Source of the DNA: Modestobacter sp. L9-4
GTDB lineage: Bacteria; Actinomycetota; Actinomycetes; Mycobacteriales; Geodermatophilaceae
Reading direction: 5' to 3'
NCBI RefSeq assembly: GCF_019112525.1
Contig: NZ_CP077800.1
Span: 2,170,001-2,234,000, forward strand
DNA length: 64,000 nucleotides
The translations under genes and the position numbers were made by a program. Under the pieces are notes generated by a model. The model was not told the DNA's origin. It was given only the letters and a program-made list of their open reading frames with translations, and did no database searches. Positions 1 through 8,484 of the stretch are shown here, one piece after another; positions within the stretch are counted from its first letter, which is position 1, and each line of letters begins with the position of its first letter.

Positions 1-467
1 AGGTGGTCGCCGAGGGCCACCGGGTGCTGGTGTTCAGCCAGTTCACCCGGTTCCTGCGCAGCGTCCGCGACCGGCTGGGCGACGAGGGCATCGACTGGGT
101 GTACCTCGACGGCACCACCCGCGACCGGGACGCCGCCGTGCAGGACTTCCGCACCGGCACCGCGCCGGTCTTCCTGATCAGCCTCAAGGCCGGCGGCTTC
201 GGGCTCACGCTCACCGAGGCCGACTACGTGTTCGTGCTCGACCCGTGGTGGAACCCGGCGGCCGAGGCGCAGGCCGTCGACCGGGCGCACCGGATCGGCC
301 AGGACAAGACGGTGATCGTCTACCGGCTGGTGGCGGTGGGCACCATCGAGGAGAAGGTCATGGAGCTCAAGGCCCGCAAGCAGGCGCTGTTCTCCCAGGT
401 CGTGGACGACGGCGCGCTGGCCTCCGGTGCGCTGACCGCCGACGACGTGCGCGGCCTCTTCAGCTGA
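1..467 (+). CDS. SNF2-family helicase, C-terminal part (5' end outside window)
   Basis: Open at the left edge; about the last 154 residues are present. They form the second RecA-like lobe of a SWI2/SNF2 ATPase: VLVFSQF near the start, the motif V stretch SLKAGGFGLTLTEAD, then DPWWNP and the motif VI arginine finger region QAVDRAHRIGQ, followed by the usual short C-terminal helices (EEKVMELKARK). Such proteins are DNA-translocating, ATP-driven remodelling or repair enzymes; the bacterial role is generally unknown. The ATPase lobe with Walker A and DEAH is outside the window. The stop overlaps by 8 bp the stop of the convergent gene on the other strand. Family assignment is secure, exact function is not. 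Confidence 0.9.
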   Translation, partial: VVAEGHRVLVFSQFTRFLRSVRDRLGDEGIDWVYLDGTTRDRDAAVQDFRTGTAPVFLISLKAGGFGLTLTEADYVFVLDPWWNPAAEAQAVDRAHRIGQDKTVIVYRLVAVGTIEEKVMELKARKQALFSQVVDDGALASGALTADDVRGLFS

Positions 468-813
468 CCGGGGGCAGGCCCGCCCACCGGCGGAGGGCCC
501 CGGCCTGCGCGTCGGCGACGGAGAACCGAGGGGCGGTGGACACCAGCCGGATCGGCTCCTCCTGGGCCGTGGTCAGTTCCAGGCCGTAGCCACCGGTGTG
601 GACCGCTTGCACGCCGAGGAGCTCCGCCCGGCCGATCGAACGGCTGCGGACCCCACGCCGGACCAGCAGGGCGTCGGCGGTGACGGCAGCGAGGTGTGGC
701 CTCGGGTCGAACCACCACTGTCCTGCCCAGCAGAGCGCCAGCGACCCGTACAGGAACCCCTGGACGTGATCGTCGGCGAGCAGGCTCCCGACTGCGAGCG
801 CCAGCCACAGCAC
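460..813 (-). CDS. small membrane protein with PH-like C-terminal domain
   Basis: Product of at least 117 residues. Two hydrophobic segments at the N-terminus (around LWLALAVGSLLA and GFLYGSLALCWAGQWWF) precede a soluble part with the pattern of the short bacterial PH domain (VTADALLVRRGVRSRSI, then GLELTTAQEEPIRL). The true start is uncertain: GTG at 813 lies directly at the first membrane helix, and the frame stays open upstream past 939 with a sequence that reads as a plausible cytosolic tail, so the gene may begin on an unusual codon nearer the end of the upstream DUF4190 gene. No function can be assigned. Confidence 0.55.
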   Translation of the reverse strand: MLWLALAVGSLLADDHVQGFLYGSLALCWAGQWWFDPRPHLAAVTADALLVRRGVRSRSIGRAELLGVQAVHTGGYGLELTTAQEEPIRLVSTAPRFSVADAQAGALRRWAGLPPVS

Positions 814-935
814 CGCGAAGACGGCCTTCCAGACCGGACGGCGATGCCGGCCGAGACCGGCCAGCAGCTCCTCGTCGCCGGCAGCCGCCTGGTCCCTCGT
901 CGCGTCGGCGGCCCGGACGGGGTACGGCTCGCCCG

Positions 936-1433
936 TCAGCTGGACCCCACCCCGACGGCGACGCCGAACACGAGGAAGACGACCAGGAAGCCGACCCCGA
1001 CCCAGCCGAGCACGATGCCCGCGGTCGCCATGCCGCCGCCGCTCTCACCGCGCTCCCGGATCTGCCGCTTGGCCACGTAGCCGAAGACGAGGGCCAGGAT
1101 GCTGCCGATCCAGTAGATCCAGAGGATGCCGAGCACCATCGAGGCGATGGCCATCCCGTTGGTGCGCGGCGGCGGGTAGCCGTACCCGTACGGCGGCGGG
1201 GCGTAGGGCGGGTGGTCGTAGGGCGGCTGCCCGTACGGCGGCTGGCCGTAGGGCTGGGGTGGCTGGCCGTACGGCTGCTGCCCGTAGGGCTGAGGCGGCT
1301 GGCCGTAGGGCTGGGGCTGCTGGCCGTACTGCGGCGCCTGCCCGTACGGCTGCGGGCCCTGGCCGTACCCGGGCTGGTCGAAGGGCTCCGTGGGGTGCCG
1401 CTTCGAGAAGTCGTGGTCGTCCTGCTCGCTCAT
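936..1433 (-). CDS. DUF4190 membrane protein with Gln/Pro/Tyr/Gly repeats
   Basis: 165 residues. After a short acidic start (MSEQDDHDF) comes about 75 residues of low-complexity repeat built on the unit PYGQPPQ, then two transmembrane helices (about residues 96-118 and 132-156) separated by the charged loop [14 protein letters not shown], the usual DUF4190 arrangement. The start is the ATG at 1433, preceded by GGGGGAC; longer in-frame versions upstream lack a Shine-Dalgarno sequence. A possible -10 (TACAGT on the minus strand, 1490-1495) lies upstream. Disordered PYGQ tails are common on actinobacterial envelope proteins. Function unknown. Confidence 0.85.
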   Translation of the reverse strand: MSEQDDHDFSKRHPTEPFDQPGYGQGPQPYGQAPQYGQQPQPYGQPPQPYGQQPYGQPPQPYGQPPYGQPPYDHPPYAPPPYGYGYPPPRTNGMAIASMVLGILWIYWIGSILALVFGYVAKRQIRERGESGGGMATAGIVLGWVGVGFLVVFLVFGVAVGVGSS

Positions 1434-1579
1434 CTGCTCGTCCCCCGCGTCCGGGTGCCGCCCGGCGGGCCGGATCACCGTGGGTCCGGACTGTAGGAGG
1501 CAGACGGGCCACCCACCACCCGCGACGCACCAGCGGGTGACCGACGCGCCCGCCCGGTCGGCGGGTGCAGCCGATCGGG

Positions 1580-3295
1580 TCAGCGGTCGACGCGGGCGGC
1601 GGTCCGGCGGACGGCGAGGCCCTGCAGCAGCAGGCTGGCGGCCAGTGCGGCCCCGACGCCCTCGCCGGCCCGCAGCCGCAGGTCCAGCAGGGGCTCGCAG
1701 CCCAGTGCCTGCAGCACCAGCTCGTGCCCGCGCTCCCGGCTGCGCTGCCCGGCGACCAGGCACGCCTGGACGGCGGTTTCGAGCTGGACGGCGGCCAGCG
1801 CGGCCAGCGACGCGGCGAACCCGTCGACGACGACCACCGCCCGCGCCTCCGCCGCCCCGAGGGCGACCCCGGCCAGCACCGCCAGCTCCGGGCCGCCGAG
1901 CTCGGCCAGCGCGGTGAGCGGGTCCTCGATGCGGCCGGCCCGGGCGAGGGCGGCGGTGACGACGGCCGCCTTGCGGGCCAGCATCGCCGAGTCCGCGCCC
2001 GAGCCGAGCCCGACCACGGTGGCTGGTTCCACGTGCAACAACGCACAGGCGAGCGCGGCCGCCACCGTCGTGTTGGCAACACCGACCTCGCCGAGCGCGA
2101 CCAGCCCGCTCGCCCCCGCCTCCCGGCCGAGCGCCCGGCCGGCCGCGACCAGGGCGGCGGTGTCGTCGGCGGTCATCGCCGGTGCGTCGACGAGGTCGCC
2201 GCGCGGGCCGGCCGGACGCGCGTCGACCGCACCCGGCACCGGTCCACCGGCCACGCCGGCGTCGACCACGACGGACCGCAGCCCTGCGCCGCGGGCGGCG
2301 GTGACACCGACCGCCGTCCCGGCGACGGCGGCCAGCGTGACGTCCCGGGTGACCCGGACGTCGAAGGCGGAGACCCCGCGGGCGGCGACCGGGTGGTCGG
2401 CGGCGGCCAGCACCAGGACACCGCCGGCGACCTCGCCCCGGCCGAGGGCGACGGCCCGGTCGACGGCGGCGTCGAGCACGCCGAGCGAGCCGGGCGGGGT
2501 GAGCAGCCGGTCACCGCCGTCCCGGGCGGCGACGACGTCGGGCTGGTCGGGGCCGCGCAGCGCGGACGGCGGGGGAGCGGCACCGGCCCAGCGGTCGGTC
2601 ATGACGACGTCGGCCAGCGGCAGCCGCTGCGACCAGCCGGCCCGCTCCAGCCCGGGTGCCGGCGGGCGCTCGTCGGGCCAGCCCAGGCACAGCCAGCCGA
2701 GGGTCTCCACGCCGTCCGGCAGGCCCAGCAGCGCGGCCAGGTCGGCGGGGCGGAAGAGCGTCACCCAGCCCGTGCCCAGGCCCTCGGCGCGGGCGGCCAG
2801 CCACAGGTTCTGGATGGCGGCGGCGCAGCTCCACAGGTCGGCGTCGGGGTAGGTGGCCCGGCCGAGCACCCCGGCGGCCGGCGTGCGGCGGTCGCAGCAG
2901 ACGACGACCCCGAGCGGGGCGTCGCGGACGCCCTCCAGCTTCAGGTCCAGCAGCCGGCGGGCGGCGTCCGGCTCGAGCTGGGCGGCCTGGCGCAGCCGCT
3001 CGGCGTCGGTGAGGACGGCGGCCCGGTCGCGCACCCCGGGGTCGGTGACGACGACGAAGCGCCACGGCTGGCTGTGCCCGACGCTGGGCGCGGCGTGCGC
3101 GGCGGTCAGCACCCGCTCCAGCACGTCGGCCGGCACCGGGTCGGGGCGGTAGCGGCGGACGTCGCGGCGGGCGGCGACCACCCGGTGGAAGGACTCCCGC
3201 TCCGCCTCCGGGAACGCCCAGCCGGTCGGGTCGGCCGCCCGCTCCGAGGCCGCCGTGGGGTCACCGATCAGCGGCACCGGCCTGGGGAACGTCAC
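1580..3295 (-). CDS. bluB-cobT: BluB-CobT fusion: DMB synthase / nicotinate-nucleotide:DMB phosphoribosyltransferase
   Basis: A 571-residue protein joining two enzymes of cobamide lower-ligand formation. Residues about 25-235 are a BluB-type nitroreductase fold ([13 protein letters not shown], then [33 protein letters not shown]), which cleaves FMNH2 with oxygen to make 5,6-dimethylbenzimidazole. Residues about 255-571 are CobT, which attaches the base to nicotinate mononucleotide: TPPGSLG at 266-272, [29 protein letters not shown] and the C-terminal [12 protein letters not shown] loop carrying the expected catalytic Glu. The GTG start overlaps the stop of the upstream hydrolase gene (GTGA), so the two are probably co-translated. 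A 13-of-14 parS-like sequence lies inside at 2026-2039. Confidence 0.9.
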   Translation of the reverse strand: MTFPRPVPLIGDPTAASERAADPTGWAFPEAERESFHRVVAARRDVRRYRPDPVPADVLERVLTAAHAAPSVGHSQPWRFVVVTDPGVRDRAAVLTDAERLRQAAQLEPDAARRLLDLKLEGVRDAPLGVVVCCDRRTPAAGVLGRATYPDADLWSCAAAIQNLWLAARAEGLGTGWVTLFRPADLAALLGLPDGVETLGWLCLGWPDERPPAPGLERAGWSQRLPLADVVMTDRWAGAAPPPSALRGPDQPDVVAARDGGDRLLTPPGSLGVLDAAVDRAVALGRGEVAGGVLVLAAADHPVAARGVSAFDVRVTRDVTLAAVAGTAVGVTAARGAGLRSVVVDAGVAGGPVPGAVDARPAGPRGDLVDAPAMTADDTAALVAAGRALGREAGASGLVALGEVGVANTTVAAALACALLHVEPATVVGLGSGADSAMLARKAAVVTAALARAGRIEDPLTALAELGGPELAVLAGVALGAAEARAVVVVDGFAASLAALAAVQLETAVQACLVAGQRSRERGHELVLQALGCEPLLDLRLRAGEGVGAALAASLLLQGLAVRRTAARVDR

Positions 3296-4134
3296 GTCTC
3301 GACCTGCGCGAGGAACCGCCGGAGCGTCTCGACGAACACCCCGGGTTGCTCGGAGTGCACCCAGTGCCCGGCGTTCTTCACCCGCACCAGCCGCACGAGC
3401 GGGAACAGCTCGGCCATCCGCGGGCGGTCGGTGTCCAGCACGTAGTGGGAGTTCGCACCGGCGATCCACAGCACCGGACCGTCGAAGTGCGCGCCGGCCG
3501 GCGGCTCGGGGAAGCCGCGCAGCGTCCCGAGGTCGCGGCCGAGCGTGTCCAGGTTGAGCCGCCAGCGCCAGCCGTTCCCGGCGCCCACGCCGTCCCGGAC
3601 GAGGGACTGCAGCAGGAACGACCGCACCATCGTGCTCGGGACGGCGGGCCGGAGTGCTGCGTCGGCGTCCTCACGGGTGGCCAGCGAGCCGAGGTCGATC
3701 GCCTTCATGGCGGTGATGAAGGCCGCGAAGGGGGAGGCCTCCTCGTCGGGGTCCTCGGTGCGCCCACCGGTCTCGGGGTACTCGGCCGGGGCCATGTCGA
3801 CGACGACGAGGGCACGCAGCAGGGCGGGGGAGCGCAGCGCCAGCAGCATCGCGACCTTGCCGCCCATCGAGTGGCCGACCAGCGTGACCGGCTCGTCGAA
3901 GGTGGCGAGCTCGGCGGCCACCAGGTCGGCCATGTCCAGGTAGTCGACCCGGTCGGTCCACGGCGAGTGCCCGTGGTTGGGCAGGTCGAGCAGGGTGACG
4001 CGCCTGCCCTCGTCGGCCAGCTGCCGGGCGATCGTCGTCCAGTTCCGGCCCTGGCCGAACAGGCCGTGCACGAAGACCACCCGCGGGCCGGTGTCGCCGA
4101 GGGTGCGCGCGGCGAGCCGGACGGGGTCGGTCAT
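3292..4134 (-). CDS. alpha/beta hydrolase (YbfF/ABHD11-like esterase)
   Basis: 280 residues with a complete alpha/beta-hydrolase layout: oxyanion segment FVHGLFGQGRNW near residue 20, strand-turn LLDLPNHGHSPW, nucleophile elbow GHSMGGK (Ser near 92), a helical cap around 120-190, the acid region VLWIAGANSHYV, and the catalytic His in NAGHWVHSEQP close to the C-terminus. This resembles the YbfF/ABHD11 group of short-chain acyl esterases. Starts with ATG at 4134 and overlaps the BluB-CobT gene by 4 bp, so both are on one transcript; whether the hydrolase contributes to cobamide metabolism is unknown. Substrate not predictable. Confidence 0.9.
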   Translation of the reverse strand: MTDPVRLAARTLGDTGPRVVFVHGLFGQGRNWTTIARQLADEGRRVTLLDLPNHGHSPWTDRVDYLDMADLVAAELATFDEPVTLVGHSMGGKVAMLLALRSPALLRALVVVDMAPAEYPETGGRTEDPDEEASPFAAFITAMKAIDLGSLATREDADAALRPAVPSTMVRSFLLQSLVRDGVGAGNGWRWRLNLDTLGRDLGTLRGFPEPPAGAHFDGPVLWIAGANSHYVLDTDRPRMAELFPLVRLVRVKNAGHWVHSEQPGVFVETLRRFLAQVET

Positions 4135-4237
4135 GCCCCCATCCCATCAGACGCCACCGACCCGATGTCGGTGCCGCGGATCGTCGGTGGCCCCGCCTAC
4201 CGTCGCAGCGACCGGCCGATCGACCCCAGGAGATCCC
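4135..4237. promoter_or_regulatory. divergent intergenic region, hydrolase / helicase
   Basis: A 103-bp divergent spacer. It holds the AGGAGA Shine-Dalgarno (4228-4233) of the rightward helicase and a possible rightward -10 (TACCGT near 4197). No strong operator-like symmetry was seen. Confidence 0.4.
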
Positions 4238-6133
4238 GTGCCCGGACGCCGACGGCGCTCCACCAGCTCGTCCCGCACCACCAGCGCACGCGCAGCCACA
4301 CCGGTGAAGAAGGCCGTCCCGGCGAAGAAGGCCACACCCGCGAAGAAGGCCGCACCGGCGAAGAAGGCCGCACCGGCGAAGGCGACCGCAGCGAAGAAGG
4401 CGACCGCCGCCGAGAAGGCCGCTCCCGCCAGGAAGGTGACCGCGGCCAGGGCACCTCGGAAGGCCGCACCCCGGACGGCGGTCGCGAAGCCCGGGCTGCC
4501 GACCGCGCCGGCCGGGCAGCGGGTGTGGGCGCTGGCCGTGCCGTTCCGCGCCCCGGCGCCCGGCGCGACCTGGCACGCCGGCCTGTCCACGCACGTGTAC
4601 GTCGGGGCCGCGCTGCCCCCGGCGCTGGCGCCCTACGACCCGGCCCCGTACAGCTTCGAGCGGTTCGTCGAGGACGAGCTGAACGCCGACCCGCGGCCGG
4701 TACCGCCCGGTCGGCCGATGACCCCGCGGGCCGAGCAGACCACCGGGGCCGCGGTCATCGCCGCGCACGCCGCCGCCGGTGGGCGGATGTTCCTCCTCGG
4801 CGACGACCCCGGCGTCGGCAAGACGGGCACCGCCGTCCTGGCCGTGCAGCAGATCGCCGCCCAGCGCCCGGTCCGCACGGTGCTGGTGGTCGCCGACCGG
4901 CCGGCGGCGATCACCGTGCCGCACTGGGCGCGGTCGATCGCGGCCTTCGGCGACGCCGGGCTGCGCTGGTGCGTCACCACCTGGGACCGGCTGGGCAAGG
5001 TCAACGGGGCGCTCAAGGCGACGGGGAGCCGGTTCGACGTGGTCATCGCCGACGAGGCGCACATGGTCCGGCACACGACGACGCAGCGCTGGAAGCACTG
5101 GAAGGCCGTCTCCGGCGCCGGCCGGGTCAAGGACGCGCCCTACGTCCTGCTGGCCACGGCCACCCCGGCGCACTCACCGCTGGAGCTGCCCTACCTGGCC
5201 CCGCACTTCGCCGCCGTCCACGGTGAGCCGCTGAAGGAGTGGTCGGACCTGCCCACCCGGCTGGCCGCGCACGGGTTCCACGTGGAACGTGCGCGCTACG
5301 GGTGGAGCTGGACCGAGGACGCCGACGAGCGCCGCGCCGACCTGACCCGGCTGCGCAGCTGGCTGACCGACACCGACCCGCCGGCCACGCTGTACCGCCC
5401 GGCGCCCTGGGGCCCGGTGTCGGTGACCGGCACACCGGTCGAGCTCACCGCGGCCGAGCGCGCGCAGTACGAGGCGGAGTGGTCGGAGTTCCGGGCCGAG
5501 ATGCAGCTGGCCCGCCGTGCGCGGCAGAGCGCCCGCGGCCGGGCGGCGCTGATGCGGTTCCGGCAGAAGGCCGGGCTGATCCGGGCCGCGGCCACCGTCG
5601 ACTGGGTGAAGGCCCAGGTCGAGGCCGACCGGCAGGTCGCCGTCTCGGTCGAGTTCGTCGAGACCGCCGCCGACCCGATCCGCGAGGCACTGCTGGACGG
5701 CGGGATCGCGGTCGCCGGCATCTACGGCCGGGACCGCTTCGACGTCGAGGCCGAACGGCTGCGCTTCCAGACCGGGGAGGCACCGGTGTGCGTGTTCACC
5801 GTGACCGCCTCGATCAGCCTGCACGCCGGGGAGCAGCTGCCCGGCGGGCTGACCGCCTCGACCACGCCGCGGGTCGGGCTGTTCCACCAGCCGCGGTTCT
5901 CCGGCATCGCCGCCCGCCAGGTCACCGGCCGCACCCACCGCGACCACCAGGTCTCCCCGTGGCGGGTGGCGTTCGCCGCCGACACCGTGGAGGAGGACGT
6001 CGCCCGGGTGATGGTCGAGCGGCTGGCGGTCACCGGCTCCACCGCCGGTGGCGACACCGCCGGGCTGCAGGAGATCGCCGAGCTGCTGGAGGCCGACTGG
6101 CTCCCCGCGGCGTCCCTGACCGGCAGCGACTGA
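4238..6133 (+). CDS. SNF2/DEAH-type helicase with Lys/Ala-rich histone-like N-terminal tail
   Basis: 631 residues from a GTG start chosen for its AGGAGA Shine-Dalgarno. Residues about 17-85 are repeats of the form AKKA, PAKKA and AAKKA, very basic and unstructured, like the tails of histone H1 or actinobacterial HU. A superfamily 2 ATPase follows: Walker A GDDPGVGKT (188-196), VVIADEAH (DEAH 272-275), TWDRL and ATATPAHSP (motif III), and a second lobe ending in QVTGRTHRDHQ, a version of motif VI (QxxGRxxRxxQ). The tail suggests sequence-independent DNA binding to assist translocation. A perfect parS site lies in the gene at 5275-5288. Distinct from the SNF2 fragment at the left edge. The substrate is unknown. 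Confidence 0.88.
   Translation: MPGRRRRSTSSSRTTSARAATPVKKAVPAKKATPAKKAAPAKKAAPAKATAAKKATAAEKAAPARKVTAARAPRKAAPRTAVAKPGLPTAPAGQRVWALAVPFRAPAPGATWHAGLSTHVYVGAALPPALAPYDPAPYSFERFVEDELNADPRPVPPGRPMTPRAEQTTGAAVIAAHAAAGGRMFLLGDDPGVGKTGTAVLAVQQIAAQRPVRTVLVVADRPAAITVPHWARSIAAFGDAGLRWCVTTWDRLGKVNGALKATGSRFDVVIADEAHMVRHTTTQRWKHWKAVSGAGRVKDAPYVLLATATPAHSPLELPYLAPHFAAVHGEPLKEWSDLPTRLAAHGFHVERARYGWSWTEDADERRADLTRLRSWLTDTDPPATLYRPAPWGPVSVTGTPVELTAAERAQYEAEWSEFRAEMQLARRARQSARGRAALMRFRQKAGLIRAAATVDWVKAQVEADRQVAVSVEFVETAADPIREALLDGGIAVAGIYGRDRFDVEAERLRFQTGEAPVCVFTVTASISLHAGEQLPGGLTASTTPRVGLFHQPRFSGIAARQVTGRTHRDHQVSPWRVAFAADTVEEDVARVMVERLAVTGSTAGGDTAGLQEIAELLEADWLPAASLTGSD
5275..5288. promoter_or_regulatory. 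parS: parS centromere site (intragenic, in helicase gene)
   Basis: Perfect 14-bp palindrome GTTCCACGTGGAAC, identical to the two copies beside parA. It is the expected ParB binding sequence for actinobacteria and lies about 48 kb from parAB, within coding sequence. Confidence 0.85.
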
Positions 6134-6149
6134 CCCGTCGCGGCCGGCG

Positions 6150-7019
6150 TCAGGACCCGATCGCATCCAGTTCGGCGACCGCGTCGGCGGGCAACTCGAG
6201 CCCAGCGCCGGCCACGTTCTCGCGCAGGTGCGCCACCGACGACGTCCCGGGGATGAGCAGCACGTTCGGCGAGCGCTGCAGCAGCCAGGCGAGTGCGACG
6301 GCGAGCGGTGCGGCACCCAGCCGGGTCGCGACGGCGGTGAGCGCGTCGGACTGCAGCGGGGTGAAGCCGCCCAGCGGGAACCAGGGCACGTAGGCGACGC
6401 CCTGCGCGTCGAGCGCGTCGACCAGGGCGTCGTCCGATCGATGCGCGAGGTTGTACATGTTCTGCACACACACGACCGTGGCGATCGCCTGCGCCTCGGT
6501 GACCTGGGCCAGCGTCACCGTGCTCAGGCCGAGGTGCCGGATCAGCCCCTGCTGCTGCAGCTCCGCCAGCACGGCGAACCGCTCGCCGACCGGCTCGTCG
6601 TCCGGGCCGTCGACGCTGCCGACCCGCAGGTTCACCACGTCGAGGACGTCCACGCCGAGGGTGCGCAGGTTGTCGTGCACCTGCTGGCGCAGGGAGTCCG
6701 GCATCAGCGAGGGGATCCAGGCGCCCCGGTCGTCCCGCAGCGAGCCGACCTTGGTGACGATGCGGAGGTCCGCCGGGTAGGGGTGCAGCGCCTCCCGGAT
6801 GAGCTGGTTGGTCACGTGCGGTCCGTAGAAGTCCGCGGTGTCGATGTGGGTGATGCCCAACTCGACGGCGGTGCGCAGCACGGCGAGCGCCTCGTCGTGG
6901 TCGCGCGGCGGACCGAAGACGCGCGGACCGGCGAGCTGCATCGCGCCGTAGCCGGTCCGGGTGAGGGTGAGGTCGTCGGCGAGGGTGAGCGTCCCACCGG
7001 GCAGGGTCGGAGAGGTCAT
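6150..7019 (-). CDS. aldo/keto reductase
   Basis: 289 residues, an NADP-dependent TIM-barrel oxidoreductase. Visible landmarks: GYGAMQL near the start, IDTADFYGP (Asp and Tyr of the active site), RIVTKVGS (Lys), GLSTVTLAQ, VQNMYNL, and the C-terminal cofactor-binding stretch LIPGTSSVAHLREN. The fourth usual catalytic residue, His of the HRV-type strand, appears as Asn in DVVNLRVGS. The ATG at 7019 gives a normal length; the frame continues upstream only as antisense of the next gene. It is divergent from the MmyB-type regulator 102 bp away, an arrangement typical of a regulator controlling its neighbouring reductase. Substrate unknown. Confidence 0.9.
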   Translation of the reverse strand: MTSPTLPGGTLTLADDLTLTRTGYGAMQLAGPRVFGPPRDHDEALAVLRTAVELGITHIDTADFYGPHVTNQLIREALHPYPADLRIVTKVGSLRDDRGAWIPSLMPDSLRQQVHDNLRTLGVDVLDVVNLRVGSVDGPDDEPVGERFAVLAELQQQGLIRHLGLSTVTLAQVTEAQAIATVVCVQNMYNLAHRSDDALVDALDAQGVAYVPWFPLGGFTPLQSDALTAVATRLGAAPLAVALAWLLQRSPNVLLIPGTSSVAHLRENVAGAGLELPADAVAELDAIGS

Positions 7020-7121
7020 GACCCCAGGCTCGGCCGCCCGGGGCCGGAGCGGGAGTGCCCCGGCGGTCCTGGGGGTCAGGGGACCAGGCTGGACGTCGTC
7101 CACGCGCTTACCGTGACCGCC

Positions 7122-7976
7122 GTGGACAACCAGCTCGGCGACTTCCTGCGTGCACGCAGGGAACTGGTCGGACCGGCGGACGTCGGTCTCCGGACCACCG
7201 GCGTCCGCCGCACGCCAGGTCTGCGCCGCGAGGAGGTCGCGCTGCTGGCGGGCATCAGCGCCGACTACTACCTCCGGCTGGAACAGGGCCGGGACCGCAA
7301 CCCCTCGGCGCAGGTGCTGGAGGCCGTGGCCCGGGTGCTGCTGCTCGACGAGGCCGCGAGCGCGTACCTGCTCGGGCTGATCGCCCCCCAGCCCCGGAGC
7401 CGCCGCCGGCCTGCCCGCCGGGAGACCGTGCCGCCGGGCGCGCTGCAGCTGCTGGGCGCCCTCGGGCTGCCGGCGTTCGTGGAGGGCCGCTGGTTCGACG
7501 TGCTGGCGGCCAACGACCTGGCCCGGGCGCTGTCGCCGAACGTCACCGGCGGCCACAACCGACTGCGCGACGTCTTCCTCGACCCGGCGGAGCATGCGCT
7601 CTTCCCCGACTGGGAGGCCGGCACCGCCCGGCTGGTCGCCGGCTTCCGCAGCCGGATCGGCACCGAGCTCGACGACCCGCGGGTCGTGGAGCTGGTGGGC
7701 GAGCTGTCGCTGGGCAGCGAGCGGTTCCGCCGGCTGTGGGCCCGGCACGACGTCCGGGTCCCGGAGGGGATGGCGGTCCGTTTCGCGCACCCTGAGCTCG
7801 GTGGTCTCGAGCTGGCCTGCGAGAAGCTCGCGGTCAGCGGTACCGACGGGCAGCTGCTCTGCGTCTACTCCGCCGCGCCGGGCTCCAGCAGCGCTGAGAA
7901 GCTCGCGCTGCTGGGCTCGCTCGTGGCGCCGCCGGCACCCTCCCCGGCTCCGCAGGACGTGCGCGGGACGCGCTAG
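7122..7976 (+). CDS. MmyB-type XRE-family transcriptional regulator
   Basis: 284 residues. Residues about 5-70 form an XRE helix-turn-helix with the hallmark sequence TPGLRREEVALLAGIS followed by YYLRLEQGRD; residues about 110-270 are the MmyB ligand-binding (PAS-like) domain with AFVEGRWFDVLAANDLARALSP and HPELGGLELACEKL. Members of this group control an adjacent oxidoreductase gene, here the divergent aldo/keto reductase, and may bind a hydrophobic ligand. The GTG at 7122 is chosen because TACCGT (7109-7114) lies 7 nt upstream and no Shine-Dalgarno is present, the pattern of a leaderless transcript; the GTG at 7113 is the alternative. The stop overlaps the convergent acetyltransferase stop. 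Confidence 0.9.
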   Translation: MDNQLGDFLRARRELVGPADVGLRTTGVRRTPGLRREEVALLAGISADYYLRLEQGRDRNPSAQVLEAVARVLLLDEAASAYLLGLIAPQPRSRRRPARRETVPPGALQLLGALGLPAFVEGRWFDVLAANDLARALSPNVTGGHNRLRDVFLDPAEHALFPDWEAGTARLVAGFRSRIGTELDDPRVVELVGELSLGSERFRRLWARHDVRVPEGMAVRFAHPELGGLELACEKLAVSGTDGQLLCVYSAAPGSSSAEKLALLGSLVAPPAPSPAPQDVRGTR

Positions 7977-8425
7977 GCGGACCGGGCGGGCAGGCGCATG
8001 GGCAGGTGCAGGATGCCGTCCTCGTCGTAGTCCGGGCCCGAGCGCTGGAAGCCGAAGCGGGCATACCAGCCCTCCAGGTACGCCTGCGCGCCGATGTCGA
8101 TCGTGCGGCCCTCGCACAGCGCGATGCCGTGCTCGACCAGCCGGGCCGACAGCCCCCGGCCGCGGGCGGACAGCGCGGTGGCGACCCGGCCGATGGCGCG
8201 GTCCTCGCCGTTGTGCAGCACCCGGATGGTCGACAGCACCGTGCCGTCGTCGTCGGCCACCCACACGTGCTGCGTCGTCGGCTCGGTGTCCCGGCCGTCG
8301 AGCTCGGGGTAGGGGCACGCCTGCTCGACGACGAACACGTCGACCCGCAGCCGGAGGATGCCGTAGAGCTCCGCCGGGGTGAGCTCGGCGAGGTGGGCGG
8401 TGCGCAGCGTCGGCTGGTCGGTCAC
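7973..8425 (-). CDS. ElaA-family GNAT N-acetyltransferase
   Basis: 150 residues. The N-terminal LTPAELYGILRLRVDVFVVEQ followed by CPYPELDGRD identifies the ElaA subgroup of GNAT proteins; RVATALSARGRGLSARLVEHG is the acetyl-CoA pyrophosphate-binding loop (variant of R/QxxGxG/A), and AQAYLEGWYARFGF is the C-terminal beta strand pair. The acceptor substrate is unknown. A GTG start at 8425 gives the family length; the longer frame upstream runs into the signal peptidase gene in antisense. Convergent with the MmyB gene, sharing 4 bp at the stops. Confidence 0.88.
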   Translation of the reverse strand: MTDQPTLRTAHLAELTPAELYGILRLRVDVFVVEQACPYPELDGRDTEPTTQHVWVADDDGTVLSTIRVLHNGEDRAIGRVATALSARGRGLSARLVEHGIALCEGRTIDIGAQAYLEGWYARFGFQRSGPDYDEDGILHLPMRLPARSA

Positions 8426-8484
8426 GGGGAGATCCTGCGGGACCGCCGGTACCGGCTCAGCGGCGGGTGCGCGCCCGCACCCGC

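Noticed and set aside
4280-4480. AAGAAGGC repeats as a non-coding satellite
   Set aside because: They encode the Lys/Ala tail in frame with the helicase.
6150-8318. 722-residue continuous frame containing the aldo/keto reductase
   Set aside because: Only the part from ATG 7019 matches the family; upstream part is antisense to the MmyB and overlaps the acetyltransferase gene.
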